Positions 11,301 to 21,049 are shown, counted from the stretch's first letter. The stretch is 64,000 nucleotides of DNA from Antedon mediterranea (GCF_964355755.1 NC_092672.1:28700501-28764500), one strand, 5' to 3'. Numbers and translations: made by a program. The notes: generated by a model not told the origin, from the sequence alone.

Positions 11301-14300
11301 CAAATTCAAAAAGTCCAAATGGTGTAGTAATTGCTGTTTTATGAACATCAGCAGGTTCAACTGGTATCTGATGGTAAGCTCGGACGAGATCAATCTTAGA
11401 AAATATAGTGGATCCGTGCAGAGATGCTGTAAAATCGTGCATGTACGGGATAGGATACCGATCTGCAACAGTAGCATTGTTCAATGCTCGATAATCCCCA
11501 CAGGGACGCCAATCCCCAGGAGTTTTCTTAGGCACCATATGTAAAGGTGATGCCCAGTTACTTTTAGAGGGGCGTATAATTCCAAGCTGCATCATGTGTT
11601 CAAATTCATGTCTGGCTGTTTTGCAGCGGTCATGTGCGAGCCGTCGAGGATGTGACGAAATTGGTGGACCATGGGTCTGAATATGATGTGTCACATCGTG
11701 TTTTAGCGACGCTTCCTGATAACAAGGGCGTGTAATGTTTGGGAATTTTGTAAGAATGTAGTCCCAATTGGACTTAGCCTCAAGGGTGGTAAATATAAGA
11801 CCGAGAGGCGAAGTTTTGGAGGCGACACCTTGAATACTCAGGTTGGTGGTAGTGTCAATGAGTCGTCGATTATTCATATCGACTAACAGTCCAAAATGTC
11901 TTAAAAAATCAGCCCCTATGATGGGGTGTGTGACGTCTGCGACAACAAATAACCATTGAGATGTTCGTCTCAAACCTAAGTCTAAGGTTACAGAGCGATG
12001 TCCATAAGTGTTGATAGATGTATTATTTGCGGCAGTCAAAGTAGACTCTTGTCGCCTATGTAGACGCTCATGGCGAGTAGGTGGAACAACGCTAACTTCT
12101 GCCCCAGTGTCTATGAGGAAACGTTGTTTGGATAATTGATTAACAATAAAGAAAAGGCGACTTACGATTTGACGGCCAGCAACATTCGTCGCATTTAGTT
12201 GTCGGCGTTGGAGTTTTCCGAACACGGCGGATTGCATTTTCGAGCATTTACTCCAAATTTTTCATGGTACCAACAGAGTTGAGGAGTGTTGTTTGAATGT
12301 TGAGCTGAGCGATTGGTACTGTTAGGTTGAGCAGGAGATGAATGCCTACCACTCGATCGATTTCGATGTCGACTTGTGCTGCGACTCTGATATCTGTTGT
12401 GCCGTCGGTCAGATTGCAAGGAATTAACTTGCGTTGACAGTTGTTGAATCTGTTTTTGCAGGTTTTCAAGGGTCGCAGACAAGGAGGGTGTATTGTCCGT
12501 GTGTACTGCCGATACACTTGTTGGCGCAGTTGCAGTTACAGATACTTCAATAATTTTGTCAGCCAATGATGTCAAGCTTCCCAGGTCCAACTCATCCTTG
12601 GTTGAAGCTAGGATAAGCTGTACATTAGTTGGGAGGCGACTTAAGAATAGTTGTTTCATAATTGAAGATTCAAGTGGCCTGTCGCCTAAGAGTTGTAACA
12701 TCCGTCGGTATAATTGCAACGGTTTCCTATCCCCCAACTCCTCGGCCGTCAGGAGTTGGCGGAGGCGCTGTTGGTCGGAGTCAGTTGTCCGACGTATTAA
12801 GGTATCTTTCAAGTTCACATACCTGTTAGCAGTAGGCGGGTTGAGAAGTAGATCCCGAACTTCCTGCGCAATTTCAGGTTGCAATGATCCGACTAAGTAA
12901 GCGTATTTTGTAGCATCTACTGTAATCCCACGCGTTGTGAACTGTGCTTCCACTTGGGTGAACCACAATATCGGATCATTGGGCCAGTATGGAGGCAGTT
13001 TCAACGCTACCGAAGAAATTGGCCTGTTGACGGTTGCTGCGTCAGGAGCGGGCACCACAGGTTGTTCCTGGTGCTGGGGTTGTGCTGGAGGTTGCGGTAG
13101 CTGTCGTTGTTGCTGTTGTCCTTCCATTTTAAGTTAAATTCGGTATAAGAAAGTCGAGGGTCACCACTTTAGTAATTGTCGGCGCAACGGTAAAATAAAA
13201 CAACTACTAAATGTATACAGTAAACTATGCAATTTATTCCAAGTGAATCAAGTGAGGATTCTCAATAAATAGATAAAATATACAATATACAATGTTTGAT
13301 AAGACAGAGCAATAAACGGTGTAGCTAAGATGCTGGTTGAGAAAAGAGTGTGTTAATAATGTGGTCAGTGCATGGTAATATTGGGCTTGGCCCACCTCAT
13401 CTGACCAATTAGGATTAAGAGAATTAATGTGGTTTTCTGTTAGAGTCATTAACATTCTTAAAATCCATTAGCTAGAAAAGTGAAGGTAACAGGAAGGTAA
13501 CCTGTCAATGTGAGGTTAAATAAAGAGATATATAGAGGATGTATAAATAATCAAATTAAAAGCAAATGTTGAATTGTTTAAAAGCTATGTGGTAGGTCTG
13601 CTACAGTACAATGAGCTCCTAACAGCTCATTCCCTTACGTTCAGAATGAACAAGGGACTCACATTTAACTTTAATTGTTAAATACGTATGTTGACTTTGT
13701 GTGGACACCTTCTTAGTCTAGACTCTGATATCCCAGCTCAAAGAGCTGTATACGAAACAGACACTGAGAAGAGTCAAAAGACCAAAGGGACGACCCATGG
13801 ATTAAAAGGATAGAAAATGAAAAAAACAGTCTATGCACACTTAATCTCTCTGATTGGAGAAGTCTTGTTAAGTGCGCTATGTCGCAAGACGTTCAGCGTC
13901 CGTGATAATAATGTTTACGATCCCGAACTATCACAGCATATTAATTGAAACGTCGAGAAACGCAACCGTTTTTTTCATATTTATTTCATTATGCAATGCA
14001 ACATGTTAAATACTTTGATTATACACCTATCGTGTATACGTTTATATACTGTATGGCAGTTTTTTTTATTATTGTGAATTATAATTAAATATATACGTGT
14101 TTGTTTGTAGAGCACAAAGTTTCTAAAATAGAGAAAATGGCACTGACTGAGATGGTATCTCCAGTTAAAATGTCAGGCTATGCGAATGAATCCGAAGAAG
14201 AGACTTCACTGAGTTCTAGCAGTGGATCTAATCAACTATTGTAAGTATTATGCCTAATAAATAAATAAATATTTAGAATATTTGTTCTTCTTTGTGTTTA

Positions 14301-16082
14301 AGTATACAGTGCCAGTAACTACTGTTAATGTGTATACTAAACTGCTTGTCAGTCCAAACTTATAGCATTCTATTTTGTTGCCTTTTTTTCTTCTTTGGAA
14401 TAAAAAAATGTATTATTAGTTATTTTTCTGATTTAATTTCTATGGAATTTTTAACAAGCAACTTACATTACAAAAAAAAAATACCTTAGAAATGTAGAGA
14501 AAGAAAAACAATTAAATAATTATGTTACGTCCTTTCAAAATATATGTAGGGAGCTTCCTACAAAAAGGTCTTATACAAAAAAAACAACAAAGTAAAACAG
14601 TTAAGAAACAGATGATAATAGAAATTAGACTATTTATGTGGCATGGTCATTAGCGAAACAGTAAGAGAAAATTAAACTGTCTCAACATTGTTTGAAGAAT
14701 AACTTGTAGTAAAAGTTTGATCCAAAGGAAATTTAAAGGGCTAACAGGTAGAATGAATCTTAACAACAACAATAATGATGCATTAAGGCCAACTCATACA
14801 GCATCGTACGATGAGGCCCGAAGAGACGTCTTGACTCGTCGGTGCTGTCTGAGTTGAATCCCGACGAGACGAGTCTTCTTGAGATAGCGTCGAGCATAGT
14901 TTTTAAGTTGTCGGAAGGTTTAATTTTCTTCCGACGAGACGACTCTGAGTTTGCCTTAGTAGTTGCCATTACTTTGAAGCTGTTACAGCAGAGTTATATA
15001 TTTTGACAGAATTTCAATGGATGAGTTGCAAGTGCCTAGGGCATCTTCAAGTCGTAGTAAGTCACCAGGTTTTAACACGCCATCTAGAACACCAGAAATA
15101 ATGGTAACAGCCCTGCCACCAGGTTTTGCCGACGGTTCACACGAACAAGGTAAATTCTTTAAGAAAATGTAATTTGATTTTTCATGTGGGTTATGAAGAA
15201 TTTATCTCGCTTACGTATTATTGGCAATTCAAGCTTGAGCCAATAAAGAGAACATTCTTCAAAATAGTACAACCATTTAGAGCAATACTTTTGATTTGCT
15301 TATAGAATTTACAACAATAAATTATTCCTTTTATCAGTCATGGAAGATCGAGCCAATATGTATGTCATGTTTTCCACGCCAGAACGGTCATTCAAGAAGA
15401 TAGGTTTACTGTCCGTAAACCTAGTTGGAACTCTTAGCACTCTCCGTGCAGATTTGAAGGAAAGCCTGGGTAGCAAACTCCAACAACTACCATTCGCTTT
15501 CTTAAGTGAAAGCCTTGTGGATATTGATGGGGCTAGTGAGCGAAGGAGGACGGTCCATGAGACTTATGCGTCTGACAGTGTTCTTATTCGGTACATTGAA
15601 GGCAAAGGTAAGTTACAAAATGAAAGAAAATATTTTACCTTTCTAAAGTTTTGACATGATAACATGTTTTCTCTTCAATAGTAGAATATAAATATCAGCA
15701 ATGTTATGAAAGACAGATTTTGACTTATTTTTAACTAGCATTTAAACAAAAACCTTTTTTAATTAAAGAGATGGGAATTTTTTGTGATTAATTGACACAT
15801 GTTAGCCATTGAGTTTTTGGTTTTTACCAATGAAAAGGCTATTGTTTTCACTGCAGAATTATTATGTCAGTGTTTTTACACTAGATAATGATATTCATTT
15901 TATCTTTTTATAGCGCAAACATACATAAATCAGCAATTGTTTTTACAGATTTATCGAAGTTGTGTATCTGTGGTTTGATTGGTCAATTTGAATGCTCTTT
16001 GTGTCATAGTCAAACTTACTGTAGCCCCACCTGCCAGTCATATGATTGGGCAAAGCACTGCAAAATATGCAGTGGAATGTAG
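1..16082 (+). CDS. PKHD1L1: Fibrocystin-L-like giant receptor, copy 1 (3' part, with MYND tail)
   Basis: Spliced gene, 5' part outside the window. Exons: 1-132 (partial), 275-520, 694-867, 959-1192, 1322-1848, 2184-2358, 2662-2824, 3756-3994, 4217-5023, 5230-5431, 5614-5773, 5901-6275, 6576-6966, 7266-7432, 7827-7935, 14111-14240, 15010-15149, 15338-15607, 15949-16082 (TAG at 16080). All junctions are GT/AG and the phases join without a stop. The product is the C-terminal part of a PKHD1L1-type single-pass protein: end of the second G8 domain, second parallel beta-helix, SEA-like cleavage module, stalk, TM helix, cytoplasmic tail. Vertebrate PKHD1L1 is a very large surface-coat protein, for example on hair-cell stereocilia. 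All 14 complete exons up to the TM match copy 2 (56652-63883) in exact length, so this copy looks functional. The joining of the last four exons is inferred from splice phase. Confidence 0.85.
2662..5023 (+). CDS. PKHD1L1: Copy 1: post-helix exons and SEA-like furin-site module
   Basis: Exons 2662-2824, 3756-3994 and 4217-5023. The last is an 807-bp exon with beta-rich segments ([18 protein letters not shown]) and, near its end, a region of alternating hydrophobics around [15 protein letters not shown] followed by RRKRS at 4939-4953. This is a consensus furin-type (R-X-K/R-R) site inside what resembles a SEA-like fold. Fibrocystin (PKHD1) is known to be cut at a proprotein-convertase site in the juxtamembrane ectodomain; the same event here is inference. 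The intron at 2825-3755 is about 780 bp longer than in copy 2 because of an inserted TIR element. Confidence 0.82.
2856..3625. mobile_element. Non-autonomous TIR element in a copy 1 intron
   Basis: A segment of about 770 bp bounded by TGTAACAGGT (2856) and ACCTGTTACA (3616). It is present in the copy 1 intron but absent from the equivalent copy 2 intron (59603-59757), where the flanking sequence is continuous. It contains an internal near-repeat, CTAGTAACCAG(T)..GGAAGGAGATG, at about 2990 and 3197. There is no ORF of transposase size. It is probably a MITE that inserted after the gene duplication. Confidence 0.6.
5230..7432 (+). CDS. PKHD1L1: Copy 1: membrane-proximal ectodomain stalk
   Basis: Exons 5230-5431, 5614-5773, 5901-6275, 6576-6966 and 7266-7432. 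The first is rich in T, S, P and G (mucin-like linker before [12 protein letters not shown]). The others encode extracellular beta-rich sequence with many N-X-S/T sites (NNTV, NFTD, NTST, NWTA). No named domain is recognised. Phases are 1-2-0-0-1-0 and lengths equal those of copy 2 (61102-63389). The first codon of exon 6576 differs (N here, D in copy 2). Confidence 0.82.
7827..7935 (+). CDS. PKHD1L1: Copy 1: transmembrane exon
   Basis: Encodes [20 protein letters not shown] and a further run of hydrophobics ending in VRVCYSP. It is one TM helix of about 23 residues, and its phase-1 donor is GTAAGA. Reading on into the intron would give an open frame to 8096. That extension is not conserved: copy 2 has a 17-bp indel at the matching place, which argues for splicing. 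The next acceptor in phase is at 14110/14111. Confidence 0.85.
8591..9028 (-). repeat. 3' LTR of the Ty3/gypsy element
   Basis: 438 bp, identical by eye to 13168-13605. On the minus strand it begins TGTAGCAGACC and ends near ATTACTAAA. Its short 73-codon frame occurs in both LTRs and is not a gene. Confidence 0.9.
9052..12237 (-). CDS. pol: Ty3/gypsy Pol polyprotein
   Basis: 1061 codons with no stop. Order: retropepsin (DTG at residues 43-45), reverse transcriptase (YIDD at 343-346), RNase H (VDASD near 494, DHKPL near 561), integrase HHCC finger (H689, H693, C723, C726), then integrase core D755, D814, E850 (D,D-35-E). The N-terminus overlaps the gag end by 43 nt in another frame, so it is probably made by ribosomal frameshifting. 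All catalytic motifs are present, so it may be active. Confidence 0.95.
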   Translation of the reverse strand: MQSAVFGKLQRRQLNATNVAGRQIVSRLFFIVNQLSKQRFLIDTGAEVSVVPPTRHERLHRRQESTLTAANNTSINTYGHRSVTLDLGLRRTSQWLFVVADVTHPIIGADFLRHFGLLVDMNNRRLIDTTTNLSIQGVASKTSPLGLIFTTLEAKSNWDYILTKFPNITRPCYQEASLKHDVTHHIQTHGPPISSHPRRLAHDRCKTARHEFEHMMQLGIIRPSKSNWASPLHMVPKKTPGDWRPCGDYRALNNATVADRYPIPYMHDFTASLHGSTIFSKIDLVRAYHQIPVEPADVHKTAITTPFGLFEFDRMPFGLRNAAQTFQRFIDQVTRGLDFCYAYIDDLLVASSNAEEHETHLHQLFTRLNEYGVVLNPAKCQFGVSSLEFLGHHVDSQGVRPLQVKVEAIQNFPQPTSLRKLREFLGLINFYRRFIPQCAQILQPVTALLVGAGKKQDLVWTDAALLGFNNIKVALASATFLTHPQPNAPLSIMVDASDVAIGGILQQCIDNNWQPISFFSQKLKPAQTRYSTFGRELLAAYLSVKHFRHSLEGRSFHIFTDHKPLVYALLAKPNRHSPREIRHLDFISQFTTDIRHVSGKANAAADALSRIELNTFSHNTTNIVDFSLIAAAQKNDDELHKLLESPFSLQFQNFPIPTSDSTILCDISKGNPRPYIPQEFRRIIFDTLHSLSHPGIRATQRLITDRFVWPAINRDVRRWSQTCIQCQRSKVHRHTVSPLSTFSTPDARFDHVHIDIVGPLPPSNGFSYLLTFIDRFTRWPEAVPIPDITADTVAHAFVNRWIASFGIPSTITTDRGRQFESALFHSLANLLGTKHIHTTAYHPIANGLVERFHRHLKGSLKAHNDHTKWTEHLPIVLLGIRTALKADLGHSAAELVYGTTLRLPGQFFNSNSEHCDYSNYIDRLRDNMSKLRPTPTRTNSNRKSYINQEIFNCTHVFVRRDSVRKPLQRPYDGPFKVLSRTDKHFVLDLNGRQDTVSIDRLKVAHLDTDIFKSQEQTLTPKLQASPLVKPTNPSPILATPPRTTRSGRHVHFPQRFVSFYH
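12195..13127 (-). CDS. gag: Ty3/gypsy Gag protein
   Basis: 310 codons. The Q/P-rich N-terminus is followed by a capsid-like region ([20 protein letters not shown]; a W-F motif common in retrotransposon Gag). A basic S/R-rich stretch and a Cys/His motif C-x2-H-x3-FG-x2-A-x2-C-x2-PC end it. That motif is a variant seen in invertebrate gypsy Gags rather than the retroviral CCHC knuckle. It starts about 40 nt inside the 5' LTR. Confidence 0.9.
   Translation of the reverse strand: MEGQQQQRQLPQPPAQPQHQEQPVVPAPDAATVNRPISSVALKLPPYWPNDPILWFTQVEAQFTTRGITVDATKYAYLVGSLQPEIAQEVRDLLLNPPTANRYVNLKDTLIRRTTDSDQQRLRQLLTAEELGDRKPLQLYRRMLQLLGDRPLESSIMKQLFLSRLPTNVQLILASTKDELDLGSLTSLADKIIEVSVTATAPTSVSAVHTDNTPSLSATLENLQKQIQQLSTQVNSLQSDRRHNRYQSRSTSRHRNRSSGRHSSPAQPNSTNRSAQHSNNTPQLCWYHEKFGVNARKCNPPCSENSNADN
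13168..13605 (-). repeat. 5' LTR of the Ty3/gypsy element
   Basis: 438 bp, the same sequence as the left LTR. It would carry the element's promoter. GTAC follows it and matches the four bases before the left LTR. Confidence 0.9.
14111..16082 (+). CDS. Copy 1: cytoplasmic tail with beta-grasp-like domain and MYND finger
   Basis: Four exons: 14111-14240, 15010-15149, 15338-15607, 15949-16082. Entry is in phase 1 after the TM exon and phases run 1-2-1-1 to TAG. The tail is about 224 residues. It opens with basic KHKVSKIEK right after the TM, as expected for a stop-transfer signal. An acidic/serine patch ([13 protein letters not shown]) and an SP/TP-rich linker follow. Exon 15338-15607 encodes about 90 residues with a possible ubiquitin/beta-grasp-like pattern. 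The last exon encodes a MYND zinc finger with C-x-C, C-x2-C-x4-YC-x3-CQ-x2-DW-x2-H-x3-C. MYND fingers bind short proline-rich peptides. The alternative is a separate small gene starting at the ATG at 14138 (context gagaaaATGG). I favour the joined model because the frame is open from the splice acceptor through that ATG. Confidence 0.7.
14241..15009. other. Intron of copy 1 tail, with a GC-richer island
   Basis: 769-bp intron. Most is AT-rich. 14780-14960 is GC-richer, with several GACGAGACGA/TCGTCGG repeats that could pair. A 69-codon frame runs on the minus strand (14969 to 14760) from an ATG in fair context, with an S/R/K-rich start. No family is recognised. Confidence 0.4.
15949..16082 (+). 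CDS. MYND zinc-finger exon
   Basis: Last coding exon. Eight zinc ligands are visible: two Cys in LCIC, two in FECSLC, two in YCSPTC, then His in DWAKHC and the final Cys in KIC. The CQ-x2-DW-x2-H core is diagnostic of the MYND family (DEAF1, ZMYND, SMYD type). The first pair is spaced C-x-C instead of the usual C-x2-C. The frame ends at TAG three codons after the last ligand. Confidence 0.9.
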
Positions 16083-16210
16083 ACGAACAATTTCGCACAA
16101 CGTTTGGTAGACTGTGTCGTCATAGATTATGACTGTATATATACCAGTTCTCTGACTATCGTTGAAGAAATTAATATTGTATAGTAATTATCGTATTTGT
16201 CCAGTTTTTA

Positions 16211-16227
16211 AATAAAATATAAATAAA
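16211..16227 (+). terminator. Polyadenylation signals of copy 1
   Basis: Two AATAAA hexamers, at 16211-16216 and 16222-16227, lie about 130 bp after the TAG at 16080. This gives a compact 3' UTR and marks the probable end of copy 1. Confidence 0.6.
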
Positions 16228-17089
16228 ATATAAATGTGGGGCTAGTTATAGTTTTAGCAATGATTGTTAGCTAAGTTGATAAAAATGAAGTTTTATTTTG
16301 ATTTTCATGGTATGTTTTAAAGGTCATTTTACAAAGAAAAGTACAAAATAAACATGAATACATTCATTAATACTGCATTCTATCGGGTAATAATTCATTT
16401 TCAGGGGTACAGAGAGAAAGGCTAAACCGCGATGACGTCACTAAAATTGGTGAGTTGGATATTGAGTGTAAACAAAAACGGATCTGTCTACATTTTTTTT
16501 TTGCGGTAGAGTATGTACACAAATGGGGAAAACCATGTACTAAAAACACCTCTTATAATATTCGAAACATTTATTTACATTTGTATTACAGTACATAAAA
16601 GCCACGAAAGAGTGTATGGAAACCAATAATTAAAGAGGGTCTTTTTGACCTAACATAGATGCTTAACTTGTAAAGATGGCAACACTGTCGTAGTTAGGAT
16701 AAGGCCAGAATGTTTCTCGTATAGCATAGGGGAATCAGTGCTTCTAACATTTGGAAAGACATTATATAGATGTAAATATTGACGATTATAGATGGTTTTC
16801 AATATCTGATTATCCATTCTATAAGATTAACATTAAAGTTTATATTATTTGAACGGAATATTATGTAAATGTCCTGTGTGATTTTTTAATTTTCTGAATT
16901 AGGACTAATGGGATTGTGTTCTCTAATTTTAATAGTTTTTGAAACGTCGTTTCAATTTCATTTAGAATTTGATTAGATCTTATTATTATTATTTTATTTT
17001 GCTCATAAATCATCAGGACCTATAGCTAATCACATTTTGTCAACTAGAGATACTAATGTTAAATAAAAAATCCAGTCATATAGCATGTG

Positions 17090-17575
17090 TAACCTTCGAC
17101 CCTTTAATTGAAAAAGGGAAAAATATATTGATACTGACGTCTCAAGGGATGAACATTTTTTCTGAAAAAATAGCCTACCATATACAATAATTGTTTCCTT
17201 TATTGATACATTGTTTCTCTAATTAACAAATACATTAAAAAATACCTACTTTATTTTTACGCCAACCTAGCAATTTTTAAAGGCCTTTTTAATTGATTTA
17301 CTACAAGGCGGAAATGCAGTCATTTTAATTGAAAAGAAAAGTAATTAAGAAAATTAATGTTTAAAACAATTATTTAAAAATTAAATAAATTGTGTGAAAA
17401 TTCAGTTATTATTATTATGTTTTGATATGAGATTTGTCAATATGTTCTAGTTTAAACGTTTAATTCATAGTCAGTTAAGTTCCAGTTAAGTTTTTTTTGG
17501 CTAGTGTAAATGGAAATTTCCTCCTAGTTCAAATCGTGTTCCTCTCCCAGTCGATAGTGTAAAAAGGGTATTATA
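17090..17575 (+). repeat. Dispersed repeat, unit 1
   Basis: Shares a long, indel-rich alignment with 26150-26775 in the same direction. Shared blocks include TTGAAAAAGGGAAAA, TACTGACGTCT, TTTTTACGCCAACCTA, ACAAGGCGGAAATGCAGTCA and GGCTAGTGTAAATGGAAATT. The family is unknown. Confidence 0.6.
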
Positions 17576-18099
17576 GACGTGGATGTATAACAATACACAT
17601 TTATAACTCCATGGTTATAGACATAGCAATATATACATATAAAATAAATGAAGTTGCCTACTCTTTTCTGTTAATGAACGATTAACATGTTAATAATTGA
17701 TTTCTCGTTTTAATCCATATGGCCAATGTGTTTGTGTAACGACAGATAGAATAAATGAATAGGACATATACTGTTTAGAGAAGATTATACTGAAGGTATT
17801 ACTAAAGGAAAAGTAAAAAGAAAATATTCTTGAGGTAGGAATGGTGCAATGTTGGTAGATTGAATTTATTAAGACATATGAGAGATATACAAACTTAAAA
17901 AGAATCATACGATTAAAAAGTTGACCTTTATTTTTATACAACGCGCGACTCGACCACTGCGCACGCTCAGCAACTGTTCAGTTGAATTGAGTCAATTAAT
18001 TTCAATATTGGTTATTATTTTAGCGACTTTCCTTATGGGCCGAGAATGGGCTTAGCATCTACAGTAGTAACACATAGAGAAGATTGTTTTGTTGACTTA

Positions 18100-18233
18100 A
18101 GCTCTCTGTATAATGTCAAACTTTATTTGACAAGAAAATGTAATGTGCCCATATATGGACATGATGTCATATCACTACCATATTTGGGCTTTTCACTCTT
18201 TTTTTGTCAAACTCTTTTATTTTGTAGACTCTA
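18100..18233 (-). mobile_element. MITE family member A
   Basis: Opposite orientation to members B (31721-31863) and C (37302-37443). Shares the core CCCAAATATGGTAGTGATAT and ATATATGGGCACAT, with ends related to GCTCTGTCTACACTATC. The ends here are the most degraded of the three. Confidence 0.55.
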
Positions 18234-18257
18234 GAATTAGAAATGATATATATTGAG

Positions 18258-18412
18258 TACACCTCAGTGAGTAGGCCTACACCTCAGTGAGTAGGCCTAC
18301 ACCTCAGTGAGTAGGCCTACACCTCAGTGAGTAGGCCTACACCTCAGTGAGTAGGCCTACACCTCAGTGAGTAGGCCTACACCTCAGTGAGTAGGCCTAC
18401 ACCTCAGTGAGT
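18258..18412 (+). repeat. 20-bp minisatellite, 8 units
   Basis: Tandem units of ACCTCAGTGAGTAGGCCTAC: seven perfect and an eighth that decays after ACCTCAGTGAGT. The unit contains the palindrome TAGGCCTA, which is scattered widely elsewhere in the window. Confidence 0.95.
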
Positions 18413-20179
18413 TCCTATACAAAAGATAGGCTTACAAAGTAAATGTTAATGTTTCCAATGATCATAATTTGCTAGCAATTTTTCTTGGGTTTATAATTAT
18501 GGTTTTTCCCAAAAGGAAAGTAATTGCGTTTATACTGGGTGCAACGCGTTTTGTTTCCCTTGTACGAACCAAGCCTTGCCGAGCGGCGGCGGTATTTAGC
18601 AATATAAATCCTATAAAGTTCAATTTGGTGTTAACAAATTATATATTCCAAGAATATATATAAATGCATAAAATAAAATCTAGGTATAAATCATTATTAT
18701 AATTAATAGTATTGTTATAAAATATTATATATAGATTTATAAGTTTAGTTATAATTAGTCTATTATACGTACAAATGCATTTGCTACAACTGTATAAAAT
18801 AATAAAAGCATATAGACTATTTCACTGGTCTATTATGTGTGGAAGTGGTTGTACCATTCTATTAGATTTCCATCCCATAAAAATAAAGTTATTTAAAGTA
18901 ATGTTTTGTTTCATTGTCATATGTACCAAAATAATTATTAATGTACATCTGTATAGGCTATAGTCTAAGCAGGTAAAACATTTTTTAAATTTCATGTGTT
19001 CTCTTCTTACCAGTGTAGGCCTACTTTATCCTAGACCCTAACCTAGTCAGCGATATCGTGTAATCCGTGTATTGTAGGTACTTAATACAAGCAGACGTAT
19101 CTAGATGACTTGCGATAGTGAGACGCTATCTACTGACGGCTATAGATTAGGTCAACAGCGTAACGTCCCGTCAGACAGATGAGGTGTCGCATTGCACTGG
19201 TGCCAATCAAACAAACACGCTTTTTTAACTCCGTGTCTCCATGGATTAATTTTTTATCCTTAATTCATGCTAGAATCTATACTAAATGTATATAAACATC
19301 ATACAAAACATGGCACAACTGTACTTCTAACTTATTCCACACGCTTATGTAACATTACATTTTTTTAAAGTAGAACGTATAACAACAAAAGATCAACATG
19401 CATTCTGAAAAGAAAGCATTAGTAGGATTGACGTAAAACATGATATACATTTCAAAGAAATATATTTCTAAGCTAAACTACATAAACAATAAAATAACTT
19501 TATAAGAGAACGACGTGTAACTGTAGAGGGCGTAAATGGAATGCAAGCGAACTGTATTCCTATAAAAAAGATATTAATAATTTAATATGGGCTGAAATAA
19601 ATTGTTCTGGTGCTTTAGTGACAACAACACTATATTCTGCATCAACACGCAAGTGAGTCGACCAATCACAAGCGACTGTTTGAATTTATCTATCGCATCA
19701 TGATTGGTCCGAATTACTTGCAGCCCGCACTGAGAACCAAGGAATAGGCCTCCCGAGTAGGCCTACAAAAATGGGTAAACCAGATTCTCGAAAATGTCAT
19801 TGACTTGTATGTAAAGAGTTGTATTCTCTGGCGATTCTTTGAATTCGTGTCATCATCAAATTCACCAATAATTGGTCGTTGTCGTAGAAACTGTTACAAA
19901 GTCCTGGTTTGCGAGACACGTTCCCTGGTGCGTCATTGGTTGTGTGTCATGGTTGAATACCTCCGCCGCGATAGAGAGATATAATACGAACGGCTACGCA
20001 TAAATACAATCAATTTATAAAAAGAATGTTTTAAAGCGATTTTGTGTCTTTAATTCCTAAAACGTTTTAAGCTTAATTGTTTATGAATATGTATCAAAGA
20101 AAATATATGACATGTTTCTCTCAGTTTATAATAATAATAGATCCATATTTTTGTATAATTATTGTAATATTATTTTATT

Positions 20180-20370
20180 ATGTTGGGGACCCCTTTGGAA
20201 ACAAGCCTCTGGGCTTAAAGGGCCATCCCCTGCTTTCCATGCTTATTTTCTTGTCTAGTCTTGTATTTTTATATTTAATGTTTCTCTTTTTATTTCATTT
20301 ACATTATATTGTTTTATTTATTTGTACTGTATTTGGAAAGCAATAAATATTACTTACTTACTTACTTATG
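20180..20370 (+). mobile_element. 3' remnant of a non-LTR retrotransposon
   Basis: GGGGACCCCTTTGGAAACAA, then GGCTTAAAGGGCCATCCCC, a T-rich stretch, and AGCAATAAATATTACTTACT ending in ACTT repeats. This is typical of LINE 3' UTRs with a short tandem tail. No RT coding sequence is attached. Confidence 0.45.
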
Positions 20371-20576
20371 AGCGGATCTTGTGCGGTGGGATTGTTTTTT
20401 CTTGGTGTGTATATTTGTTTAACTTTCTTTATGAACTCTCTACTACTAATTTTTATTGGTTTCTTCTGTATTGATTCTTCTACTTTATGCCCTGGATGTA
20501 TTGCCTTTGTGGCGAGTGGTACTGATACATTGTAATTCCAAATAATAAATAAATAAATCTTACAAAATCCTTAATC

Positions 20577-21014
20577 TTGGTTGTTTTACGTCATATTGTT
20601 CAAGGTCGTGAGTTACCACATACAGAGGGAATTACACTACGTACACATATTTTAATGGCTGGGGTAACAGGAGAAAATTGTTTGATGTTTAAGGAAACGA
20701 TTGTATTGCATGAAAACCATATTATTTTGAGGTTACCAAACAAAAACAAAAAAACACCACATGCAAAGCGTGTGATCACACTACAAAACAATAACATCCC
20801 CCTTGCAAAATCCAATCGAAATGAACTAGGCCTAACATGTTATGCAGGTGATACGAAGGCCGACGTATCTACTACAAACAAAATAGCACCCTTTACAAAA
20901 TCCAATCAAATTTTGTACACCACAAAACAAAACACTACTATCATATTGTCTGCTCAAATTCTATTGGTCAACACGGTGCCGGTATTAACTCCAGATATTT
21001 ATCGATCGATGTAA
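20577..21014 (+). other. Unassigned 145-codon frame upstream of copy 2
   Basis: Open frame beginning at a TTG, with low-complexity N/T/K/I composition and an internal repeated segment (ACAAAATCCAATC at about 20895, similar to GCAAAATCCAATC at about 20805). No domain is recognised. It may be chance or part of a decayed element. Confidence 0.15.
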
Positions 21015-21049
21015 CTTTCTTTTATGTTTTAACAACTATTAGTTATTAC

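Larger units (their letters stand above)
8591..13605 (-). mobile_element. Intact Ty3/gypsy LTR retrotransposon (antisense in intron)
   Basis: Complete element of about 5.0 kb: two 438-bp LTRs, gag and pol in adjacent overlapping frames, a purine tract next to the left LTR (GGGGGCTCC read on the minus strand) and a likely primer-binding region beside the right LTR (GGTGACCCTCGACT on the minus strand). A GTAC target duplication (AGTAC if one more base is counted) flanks it within the SINE. The LTRs show no difference by eye and the ORFs are uninterrupted, so the insertion is young. It is antisense to the host gene. Confidence 0.93.
8391..13682 (+). mobile_element. tRNA-derived SINE split by an LTR retrotransposon
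   Basis: The tRNA-like head at 8411-8484 contains an A-box-like TAGCCGAGTGG and a B box GGTTCAATTCC. The body runs to about 8590, is interrupted by the retrotransposon, and resumes at 13606 with AATGAGCTCCTAACAGC. The whole SINE is flanked by ATTGTTAAA direct repeats at 8400-8408 and 13674-13682, which fit a target-site duplication. It lies in the long intron of copy 1 between the TM and tail exons. Confidence 0.75.
16228..21049. other. Intergenic region between the tandem copies
   Basis: No convincing gene. It contains a dispersed repeat (17090-17575), a MITE (18100-18233), a 20-bp minisatellite (18258-18412), a GC-rich patch near 18540-18600, a possible palindromic MITE near 19620-19745, a LINE 3' remnant (20180-20370) and an unassigned 145-codon frame (20577-21014). 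Confidence 0.6.

Noticed and set aside
14138-16082. Separate small MYND gene starting at ATG 14138
   Set aside because: Possible, but the frame is open back to a strong acceptor in the phase needed by the TM exon, with a basic stop-transfer stretch; kept as the alternative.
18258-18412. CRISPR-like array
   Set aside because: Units are head-to-tail with no spacers, in an animal genome; a minisatellite.
20577-21014. Protein gene of 145 codons
   Set aside because: Starts at TTG, low-complexity composition, internal repeat, no domain; kept only as an unassigned frame.
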